From: Chelonoidis abingdonii
Taxonomy: Eukaryota; Chordata; Testudines; Testudinidae
Reading direction: 5' to 3'
Assembly (NCBI RefSeq): GCF_003597395.2
Contig: NC_133771.1
Span: 140,012,999-140,076,998, forward strand
Length of the DNA: 64,000 nt
The position numbers and the translations under genes are program-made. A model generated the notes under the pieces. The model ran no database searches. It saw only the letters and a list, made by a program, of their open reading frames with translations, and was not told the origin of the DNA. Positions 55,700 through 64,000 of the stretch are shown in pieces; the stretch's first letter is position 1, and each line of letters starts with the position of its first letter.

Positions 55700-58303
55700 A
55701 AGTCCGCTGAAGCGTCGATGGAAGTGAGGCCTGTAGGGAAGCGTTCGTGAGAAGATCTCCCCCGAGGGCCTGGATGCCAAGACATGGCCCCAAGCTCCCA
55801 CCTGGGCACGGCTGGCACCAGAACATCAACAAAGCCTGGCCCCAAGGAGCTCAACAACCTTGAGTTATTTCAGTCCTCCAGAACGGTGCTACTCCCGAAC
55901 TGGCCGAGGCCTACCAGCGACTCCTCGAGCAGGCTCTGGGATCTGGGCGGAGCTTCCAGGCGGACCAGTTCTGAATTTGCCCATGGATTGCCAGGTATTA
56001 AGTTTATCTACTGAGAAGCGCCTGCTGGTATCGACACGCAACTGTAGACCCCACTGCAGAGATATAGCCTTGGGTACCGATCACCTAGTAGATCCGATTG
56101 CGCTTAGCGTCCGTGATTTTGGTATTATCGGGCGGCAGGGGCTTGCTTGGCCATGCGTCCTCTCGTTCACAGACTGCATGACCAGAGAGCATGGAGGAGT
56201 ATGGTTGTCTAAAAGGCTCTATTCTTACCCCGATTTAGATGGTTTACTCAAAACCCTCTACACTTACTGCATCCTTAGACGCCGCACCTGGCTGGGGATT
56301 GGGAAGTTGACAATCAATGGACGCCGAGAGTCCCAAATTGCCAGATCGAGTGCTGCCTTTAGCCTGATGGCGGAGCGGAATAAAAGGCAGGGGCTACAGG
56401 TGGATGTCGGGGCATCGGAAGAGTGAACTCTCCACGACGGGTGCTCTCGGGCGACCTCAGGGAACCTCCTCACTGTGAGGTTTGAATTGCGTCACAGCCG
56501 ACATGGTCTCCGGGAGAACAGGTCCTGGAGGGCTCGAAGGTTGATGGGGCGGGCCCTGAGGTTTGAAGCGATGGTCACCCTTGGGCTACCTGCCTCATCG
56601 GGTGAGAAGGAGGACAAAGACACCCCTCTCTTTGAGACCACCCAATGGCTTCAGCTGTGACTCCAGTGTTTCCACGAGGCGGCGGTGCATTTGTCTGCTG
56701 CTGCCCTCAGGGTCCCGGCTGAAACGTCGTCAACTGTGTGAAGTGTGGAGGATGACTGGATGGTGGCCTTCTGGTGTACCCGACGGACTGAAGCCGCTGA
56801 CCGCGCGTTGTCGTGGGATCGCCCTGGGGACGTGGGTGGCATGGCGCACAGTGGACACTGCAGGACGGACCACTGCGTGGCATATGTCCCAGTCCCTGAC
56901 GGCATTCAGGGAGGGCCGGGGTCCAGGAATGGGGGTTCCAAATCCCCATACGAGCTGCTGTCTGGGGCGGGATACTCACGAACCCAGGAGGGTGTCATCG
57001 ATGTCGGGCCACGGCCGGAGTAGATCAGTCACTGGAGCCACCTACCCTGGCGGTGGGCGGTACCGCGACGTCACGCCGTCTCCTGTGTGTAGAAGTTCAC
57101 CTCCATGGCGATTTGTAGGTTGTTGCTGTGCCGGAGAGCGGGTACCGGGAGTCATACGGTGCCGAGACCTGGACCGGGACCTTTCGGGGGGGAAAACCCA
57201 GCCGGGCCGGTTCCGGGTGGCCAGGCCACGAGGTCGACGCGGGGACGAGAGGAACGGTCACGGTCGGTGTTGCGACACACCCTTCCACCTGAGGAACCGG
57301 GGCCTCGAGTTTTTCGACGGGAGTTCCACTGACGCCCCTCTTGCATTGTACTTGAGATACACGTTGTCGGAGACACGCGTACTCTGTCTCGGACACGGTG
57401 CCGCGGTCACTCTTGACCCGAGCGTCGGGCGAGAGGGAGGGACATCAAGAGTCATTCAGTACCACCGGGACTGCGAGCTAGCGTCTGAGATGCTGCAGGC
57501 AATCCGGCGGGATACGAGCGGGAGCCGGTGCCGGGTGACTCTCGGAGCCGCCACCAGCGTAACGGTTCTTCTGTGCTGTCCTGATCCGTCGCCTCGATTG
57601 ACGTTGGCACTGATCATCGCCTGGCGTTTCCGCGGCTGAAGAAGGACCCGCACCGGCCAGGCTAGCCGAAGGGTTGAGGCAGAGTAGGCTCTGAAGCGCA
57701 ATCAGTTCCCTCGCCGTCGAAACCGCAGACATGCGTGCGGACGGTGCCCACTCCCCGCTGCGCCGGGAGCTGTCTTCCACCAGACTTGACGGCTGCCTGG
57801 CCGAGTCGACGGTGCGGAATCACCAGGTCCGCACAAAGCTGCCCGCTCAGCCGGGGCAGGCAAGAATGCAGCCGCAGGAGCCTTTGGCTTCTTTGCCTTC
57901 AGGACAAGGGAGCTGTGCCGGGCTGACTTCTGGCGCCGGCTGCAGAACCTGCGGCGTGGTGTTTCTGGCCTGAGGATATTCGGCTGTCTCCTCCTGCGCT
58001 GGCAGCATCTCTGGCTGGTGCGGGACTGCCGGGGTTGCACTCGGTCAAACCAAACAGCGAATGTTGCTACACAACCGAAACCTGGCAGGTGGCATGTGCG
58101 CCATCGTGCCTTCTAGTGAGCTCTAGTCGGCAACGAGGTACCTCCTTTGTGAGCCATTTGCTGGAAGACTACACACGACAAACCTCCGTAAGGGGACCCC
58201 CAGCAGCTATAAGGCAAACCGACTCATCCAAGGGGTCTCCCGTAATTGGCATCGGCCGGCACAGGCTCCCCGAACACTGCTGAAACCTAGGAGAGCCAGG
58301 CAT
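55700..58303 (-). pseudogene. DIRS gag-like ORF1 (broken)
   Basis: The ATG at 58303-58301 has the same context as in the second copy (ATG at 63954). The N-terminus there reads MPGSPSFSSVREPVPAD, followed by a Cys pattern CxxC-9-CxxC. The middle is Pro/Ser/Ala-rich and then Arg/Ser-rich (SRSRSRHRYDSRYRS in copy two, equivalent to about 57150-57190 here). Near 55980-56070 the frame reads QQALLSRYNLNTWQSMGKF, the conserved C-terminal gag block shared with LAP2alpha-like domains. Multiple frameshifts; the long + strand frame 56563-57639 is its shadow. Confidence 0.7.
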
Positions 58304-58569
58304 GAGCCCGCCCGGGCCCCCCTGCGGGGGGAGGGACGATTCTCGCGGGCTAGGATTGAACCTCTCAGCTCGCGCATCTATCTCCTTATATACAGCCTAA
58401 ACCTAATGACTAACAACTACTAATATCACTATAACAACTAACACTACATAACACTAGAATCTATGAACTAATAGAAGCACAACAAAATCGCGGGGTGCAA
58501 AGAGCTACGGCAAAGAAGGAAGGTGCAGCTAGCCGCACTCCACCTGAACCTGTTTCCATTAACGACAGA
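58304..58569 (-). promoter_or_regulatory. DIRS leader with repeated TTAGT words
   Basis: Between gag ATG and the left terminal repeat. On the - strand 58475-58390 reads as runs of TAGTTGTTA/TTAGTAG words ending GGCTGTATATAAGGAGA, giving a short TATA-like element at about 58389-58395. It is strikingly AT-rich inside a GC-rich element. Confidence 0.4.
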
Positions 58570-58835
58570 TACACGGAGATGGTAACCCAAGAACGGCGGC
58601 CGGCGCGCCGGCTCATATGCGAATATCAAGCACTACCGCAACGGTGCCCAGGGGTGCGCCCTGGCCGACTTCTCACCGGGGTGTGGGCTAGGGTGGCGAG
58701 ACAAAATTCTTTCGCGCGCGTTCTCTACGAACGTGACATGCGATGCTTCGCAGACGGCCACCAACCCTCTTGAATGTTGGATACGAGCAAGCACTCGAAG
58801 AAAACATTGTGCTTAGACTCCTATTCTTGACCATC
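58570..58835. repeat. DIRS left inverted terminal repeat
   Basis: On the + strand the words CCGCAACGGTGCCCAGGGG, ACAAAATTCTTTCG, CGAACGTG and GAGCAAGCACTCGAAGAA occur in the same order as on the - strand of 51850-51634 (CCGCAACGGCGCCATGCC, GAAAATTCTTCCG, CGAACGTG, GAGCAACACATCTCGAAGAA). The two ends are therefore inverted repeats of each other, but this copy differs by many small indels. The outer boundary is approximate. Confidence 0.65.
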
Positions 58836-60301
58836 TATTTATTTTAGAGAGTTAGTCTGCACTAATCTCCGATGAAACACTGTCTTGATACACACAAACA
58901 GCAGGTCTGTTATTTTAAGAGATAGTAGTCATTTTAAAAGGAGTTAATATAAACTATTCACATCAGGCAGAGTGCAGGAATTTCTGTTTCATTTTTTTTT
59001 ATTTTCGTGCATTTTATTACATAATGCGTACAGATCTGCAAATTCTGTAACTGGCAAACCAATTAGAGATCCATCTCAATTTAGACATTTCAGATTGTAT
59101 AAGGCGAACGATCTAGCCAATTCTTATACAGAAACATAGAAGCCTACTTTAATGCAATTTTAAGTGGTTGAGAGTTCAGTTCCAAAAGAAGGTAAATTCC
59201 AAAATGTATAGTTCCCTCAGCAAACATGATCCTGCCTTGGTCCAAGTATTTCTGCGCCTAAAGAAATGCCCAACAGCGGGGCGTGGTCATGTAAACGTTA
59301 GGCATCTCTGCAATTAAGCTATAACAGGTAGTTGCTGTGGAAACCATTTAACTGCATTTTCCTGATTTTGATGTGATTAAAACCTGACCCATGATGAGTG
59401 CATTAGACATTGAATGTTGCTAATTTCCTCCGTCTGAACTCAAGGTAAAAACATGCAAGCACTGCTATGAAACTTTAATAAAGGGCTCAATCCTTCAAGG
59501 TGCTAAGGACCATCTGTTCCTAGAGACACACAAACTGTCAGGGTGGCTTGAGTTTAAGAGTCCTCTACCAATTCCTCTGTTTGTAATGTGCATGATCACA
59601 ACAAACACTGCGCGCGCAGTGTGGCTCTTATCCTCTATTACGCCTTCAAAAACAATACACATTTATAATTAACGCACCATCAGCGAACCAGCCTTTGTGT
59701 ATGAACAGAGGGTATTGCGGTACCTTGGTGCCAGCTATAGCCACAGCTACAACTTAAAAATTGGCTTTGCTGGCAGATGCTCAGCAATGTAACATCGGTT
59801 TATAATGTTTTTCTTAAGCTACAAATTCCTCCCTGACATCCTTAAACAGAATCGGTTCCATGCCTGCCAGTATCACACTGTAAAATAAATCCACTTGTGT
59901 CATCCGACTACACAGAGACAACACCGATGAAGCATTTCTTAATGGAAGAAGAACACTCTTCCACACATTCAAGTAACAAATTTTAATCACATTCAAAAAA
60001 TCCATTTAAATCCAGAATGCATATTATTTTTATAACATTTTAAGGGGAGTTAAGAATGGAAGTGCTCCTGACAACCATAATACAAGATGTTTACTCAGAA
60101 CACTCAGAGAGGCGCCCATGTTTATATTTTTTCAAATAAAGGAATAACACACAAACCATTATACTCTTTGATTACAGTTTCTCACTCAGCCCAAATTAAT
60201 ATAAATTATTTATAAGTTTACCGAGGGCAGGTCACTCAGACGCTTGCACTGTTAGTTTCCAAGGCTTGAACAGGTGTTCCTTTATGACATGTGCGCAGTC
60301 T
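58836..60301. other. Intron DNA right of the DIRS element
   Basis: AT-rich single-copy-looking sequence with no recognised frame or repeat. I searched both strands for the missing upstream B3GALNT2 exon here and did not see it. Confidence 0.5.
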
Positions 60302-60745
60302 TCATGCCGGCTGACAACTAGACATTGAGCTATTGATCACTACCTGTTGATCCCGACGATCTAGCCAGCTTTCTATCCACCTTATAGCCCATCCATCTAA
60401 TCCATACTTTTTCAACTTGCTGGCAAGAATACTGTGGGAGACTGTATAAAAAGCTTTCCTAAAGTCAAGATATATCACGTCCACCACTTTCCCCGTATCC
60501 ACAGAGCCAGTTATCTCATCACAGAAAGGCAATCAGGTTGGTCAGGCATGACTTGCCCTTGGTGAGTCCATGTTGACTGTTCCTGATCACCCCTCTTTCC
60601 TCCAAGTTCTTCAAAATGGATTCCTTGAGGACTGCTCCTTGATTTTTCCAGGGACTGAGGTGAGGCTGACCGGTCTGTAGTTCTCTGGATTCTCCTCCTT
60701 TTTAAAAGATGGGCACTACATTTGCCTTTTTCTAAAGAGACTGTG
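60302..60745 (-). mobile_element. CR1 LINE reverse-transcriptase fragment
   Basis: On the - strand the frame 60532-60302 reads [20 protein letters not shown] and [20 protein letters not shown], the CR1 ORF2 palm (family DFSKAFDTV, here with Tyr for the catalytic-loop Asp). Upstream, in other frames to 60745, are [17 protein letters not shown] and the KKEENPENYRPVSLT-equivalent region. Only the middle of ORF2 remains; both ends are missing. Confidence 0.85.
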
Positions 60746-60789
60746 CATATCACTTTATGCCTGGATTTAATCAAAAATATAAAGGGTAT

Positions 60790-61560
60790 CATCCTGCCCT
60801 CATTGAAATCAACAGCTAAACTCTCTCACCATCTTAACTGGGAGAAGGCCCAAAATTAATAATCTTCAAAAGGCAGCTAGATAAGCTTCCAGAATTGTTT
60901 TCAACTGGTGAATGTGACCATATCTATATGACAACAGTCATATTTTAGACAGAAAAAACCCTCAGGGTCTTTATTGTATAGTATATTACTCCAGAACAGC
61001 TGACTGACCAACTTAAAGTACTCTTGTAGTATCCTGAAATGAAGGTAGTACAGCAAATACTTCTACTGCTGCTGAAGCACAGTGACCACTACAATGTAAC
61101 TATCTTGACTCTCAAAATAAAAGATCACTTATTTTTATGTACGCTATTAAAAAAAATGGTGATTTTTTTGACCAGATGATTGGTTAAAAGAAGTTCAAGA
61201 TGCTTTTAAGTCATTAAAATGGCTATGATTAAGGAAGTGACTAGAAGATGAGGAGACAACTGCTCTAAGTGAAGAGTTTAAGATTCGACGGTTTTGTAAA
61301 AACTTCATTTTAACATAGTTTTAAGATACCTGTGGTTAGATATTTTATAAAAATAATCAGGAAATGCCTGATTGTGAAATATAAGTTTTTATCAGCATGA
61401 GTTATGAACGGCCACTTTACGCATCGGTGAAGCAGCCAAAAAAGAGAGTTATATAATTCATCTGAAACAAGTGCTATTAAAAAGTGTATATCGCAGTCAT
61501 CATGCAAGCTATACATTTCAAATGTGTTACAAATTTCCTTTTTTAAAAAATGTATTGGTA
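60790..61560. other. Intron DNA, nothing recognised
   Basis: AT-rich, no recognised exon, RNA gene or repeat on either strand. Confidence 0.5.
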
Positions 61561-61562
61561 CT

Positions 61563-61755
61563 GTGACAAAGTTCCTCCTCTATCTTGGTGGGTCCTGTGC
61601 TTATTGGCAGATTTGCTCACCTCAGTGATCTTCCCCACAGTCTGGGTCAGCTCCTCCTGTGTCTGATCAGGAGTTGGGAGGTTTGGGGGGAACCAAAAGA
61701 GAGAGATATCCGCAGCGCGAGGGAGGCTGTAAGGAGGTCCGGGAGATCTTTTTCC
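61563..61755. mobile_element. LTR-like repeat, truncated
   Basis: TGTGACAAAGTTCCTCCTCT at the left begins with TG and matches a sequence I recognise as a high-copy turtle repeat, probably an ERV-type LTR, continuing through CAGTCTGGGTCAGCTCCTCC to TGGGAGGTTTGGGGGGAACC. After about 61695 the sequence changes and then runs into DIRS gag at 61756. No second LTR or internal region is visible. Confidence 0.4.
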
Positions 61756-63954
61756 CTCCTCGAGCAGGCTCTGGGACTCTGGGGCGGGAGCTTCCAGCGG
61801 ACCAGTTCTGATGATTGCCCATGGATTGCCAGGTATTAAGTTATTCTACTGAGAAGCGCCTGCTGGTATGCGACACGCAACATGTAGACCCCCTGCAGAG
61901 ATATAGCCTTGGCCGTCACCAGTAGATTCCGATTGCGCCTTAGCGTCCGGTGATTTTGGTTGGCGCAAGGGGCTTGCTGGCCATGGCGTCCTCTCGTTCA
62001 CAAGACTGCATGACCAGTAGAGCATGGAGGAGATGGTTGTCGTAAAAGGTCTATTCGTTACCCCTTTAGAATGGTACTCAAACTACACTTACTGCATCTA
62101 ACCACGCCCTGGCTATTGGAGTGACTCATGGACGCCGAGAGTCCAAATTGCCAGATCGAGTGCTCCTTTAGCCTGAATGGGGAGCGGATAAACGGCAGGG
62201 GCTACAGTGATGTCGGGGCATCGGAAGAGTAGAATTCCACGACGCGGTGCTCTCGGCACCTCAGGGAACCTCCTCACTGGAGGTTTGAATTGCTACAGCC
62301 GACATGGTCCGGAGAACAGGTCCTGGAGGCTCGAAGGTTGATGGGGCGGGCCGGGCTGAGGTTGAGCATGTACCCTGCTACCACACACTCATCGCGGTGA
62401 GAAGGAGGACAAGACACCCTTGAGACCACACCAATGGCTTCATGCTGTGACTCCATGTTACGAGGGGCGGTCAGTTTCTGCTGCTGCCCTCAGGTCCCCG
62501 GCTGAAACGTCGTCACTGGCTGAGTGGGAGGATGACTGGGTGGCCTTCTGGTGTACCCGACGGACTGAAGCCTGACCGCGCGTTGTCGTGGGATCGCCCT
62601 GGGCGTTGGTGGATGGCGCCAGTGGCACTGCAGGAACGGCCACTGGCGGTGGATTGTCCAGTCCCTGCGGATCAGGGAGGGCACGGGCCAGATGGGGGTC
62701 CAAATCCCCATACAGAGCTGCTGTCTGGGGCGGGAACTGAACCCGAGGGTGTCTCGATGTCGGGCCACGGCGGAGAGACAGTCACTGGAGCACTACCGCG
62801 TGGCGGTACCGCGGTCACGCCGCTCTTGTGTAGAAGGTCACCCGCATTAGGTTGTTCTGTGCCCGGAGAGCGGTACCGGGAGTCATACCGGTGCCGAGAC
62901 CTGGACCGGGACCTTTCGGGGAACCCAGCCGCCGGTCCGGCAGGCAGAGGTCGACGCGGGGACCGAGAGGAACGGACGGTGGGTCGAACACCGCTCCACC
63001 TGAAGGTGGAACGGGGCCTCAGAGTTTTCCGGTTCGATGACGCTCTGCATTGTATTCGAGAACACGGCGAGACAGTACTCTGTCTGGACACGGTGCCGCG
63101 GTATCTGACCCGGCGCGGCGAGAGGGGGACATCAAGGTCATCGCAGGGACTGCGAGCTAAGCGTCTGGATGCTGCAGCATCCGGCGGATACGAGCGGGAG
63201 CGGTGCCGGTACTCCGAGCCGCCACAGCTAAGTCTCGGTGCCTGTCCGTCGCCATCGATTGGACGTTGGCACTGATCATCGCCTGCGTTTTTCCCGCGGC
63301 TGAGAAAGGACCCGCACCGGCCAGGTGCCGGGGTTGAGGCAGAGTAGGCTCTGTAAGCGCAATCAGTCCTCGCCGTTCGAAACCGGCAGTGCGTGGGACG
63401 GTGCAGCTCCACCAGCTGCGGCCGGGGAAGCTGTCTTCCACCAGACTTGACGGCTGCCTGGCCGGAGTCGACGGTGCGGGAATCACCGGTGCCTTGCAGC
63501 AAGCTGCTTCCTGCTCAGCACGCGGTGCAGCAAGATGGCAGCCGCAGGAGCCTTTGCTTCTTTGCCCTTCAGGGACAAGGGGAGCGTGCCGGGCTGTACT
63601 TCTGGCGCCGGCGCAGAGACCTGCTGGCCGTGGTGTTTCTGGCGGATACCGTTGGCTGCGTCTCCTGCGCGATGGCAGCACTTCTGGCTGGTGGGGGACT
63701 GCCGGGTTGCACTCGTCAACCAGCGTTGCTCAAACCGAAACCTGCAGGTGGTCGCCACGTGCCATTCCATAGGAGCTCTGTCGCAACGAGGTCACCTCCT
63801 TTGTTAGCTTTGCTGGAAGACTACACACGATACAGCAACCTCGCGTAAGGGGACCTCGCAGGCACTTAAGGCAAGCGATATCCAAGGGGTCTCCCGTAAG
63901 GCAATCGGCCGGCACAGGCTCCCGAACACTGCTGAAACTAGGAGAGCCAGGCAT
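61756..63954 (-). pseudogene. DIRS gag-like ORF1, second copy (broken)
   Basis: The ATG at 63954-63952 opens MPGSPSFSSVREPVPAD, then CLKCLRGPLTRGCCIVC, a possible zinc-binding Cys cluster, before a frameshift. Further on, in other frames: APETPRPAGLCAG-like Pro-rich text, PLVPEGQRSKGS, and the Arg/Ser-rich ERSRSRSRHRYDSRYRSPG at about 62935-62875. The conserved C-terminal block lies near 61810-61900. ORF1 of DIRS is gag-like and is thought to package the RNA. The longest frame (62672-63502) is only a piece. Confidence 0.7.
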
Positions 63955-64000
63955 GAGCCGCCGGCCCCGCGGGGAGGGCGATTCGAGGAGGATTGAACCT
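61756..64000 (-). mobile_element. Second DIRS-like copy, partial, runs off window
   Basis: From CTCCTCGAGCAGGCTCTGG at 61756 it matches 55921 onward, and the gag start at 63954 corresponds to 58303. Same orientation as the first copy, 2.2 kb of gag region plus the start of the leader. The reverse transcriptase, RNase H and recombinase parts are missing on the left. The two copies differ mainly by scattered one- and two-base gaps. Continues beyond 64000. Confidence 0.85.

Larger units (their letters stand above)
51634..58835 (-). mobile_element. DIRS-like tyrosine-recombinase retrotransposon, near full length
   Basis: About 7.2 kb in the B3GALNT2 intron, transcribed leftward. In transcript order: inverted terminal repeat (58835-58570), leader, gag from ATG at 58303, reverse transcriptase (about 55.1-54.4 kb), RNase H (about 53.9-53.6 kb), tyrosine recombinase (about 53.3-52.0 kb), then an internal complementary region and right inverted terminal repeat (51944-51634). 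DIRS elements have exactly this order, use a tyrosine recombinase instead of an integrase and make no target duplication; none is visible. GC content and base use differ sharply from the AT-rich intron. Every frame is broken by many one-base indels, so as written the element is inactive; part of that may be sequence error. I base the family call on remembered motif patterns of vertebrate DIRS proteins. Confidence 0.85.

Noticed and set aside
56563..57639. 358-codon open frame on the + strand
   Set aside because: It is the antisense shadow of the Arg/Pro/Ser-rich DIRS gag on the - strand; GC-rich, biased codons leave few stops. It has no motif of its own.

Overview
This is a vertebrate nuclear window with introns, and most likely comes from a hidden-necked (cryptodiran) turtle. 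The repeats point there: several CR1 LINEs with turtle-type 3' ends, a tRNA-headed SINE with a CR1-like tail (Cry I / tortoise Pol III type), palindromic hAT- and Tigger-like MITEs, an RTE-type LINE relic and a DIRS-type tyrosine-recombinase retrotransposon. There is no bacterial, plasmid or CRISPR content. The species call is inferred from repeats.

Two real host genes lie tail to tail. On the + strand, 2714..25806 holds the last 12 coding exons of TBCE (tubulin-specific chaperone E). They join in one frame of about 374 residues covering the leucine-rich repeats and C-terminal ubiquitin-like domain. The N-terminal CAP-Gly exons lie before the window. On the - strand, 51431 down to 27026 holds the last ten coding exons of B3GALNT2, the ER beta-1,3-N-acetylgalactosaminyltransferase of the alpha-dystroglycan pathway. 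They join in one frame of 413 residues plus stop, with the DDD metal-binding motif intact. The signal-anchor exons lie beyond the right edge. The stops are 1.2 kb apart, matching the TBCE/B3GALNT2 neighbourhood known in other vertebrates. The two products act separately (tubulin folding; O-mannosyl glycan synthesis).

Between exons the window is repeats and plain intron. Highlights are a hAT relic with a transposase C-terminus (1.2-2.2 kb), TA-flanked Tigger-like MITEs (4.2, 17.6, 40.9 kb) and a related 20.4 kb one, a hAT element inserted into another MITE (9.25-9.98 kb), a 1.6 kb palindromic hAT-like element (14.86-16.49 kb), a hAT MITE with a perfect 8-bp target duplication (30.55-30.87 kb), CR1 copies at 12.2, 13.7, 20.96, 35.9, 43.96 and 60.3 kb, and an RTE relic at 47.9-49.4 kb.

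The most notable region is 51634..58835. It is a nearly complete DIRS-like element on the - strand, in the intron upstream of the first visible B3GALNT2 exon. It has inverted terminal repeats, an internal complementary region, gag, reverse transcriptase, RNase H and tyrosine recombinase, with the recombinase HxxR and tyrosine still readable. A second same-orientation fragment (gag part only) runs from 61756 to the window end. Both copies carry many independent one-base insertions and deletions while surrounding exons are clean. This looks at least partly like unpolished long-read sequence rather than evolutionary decay alone.
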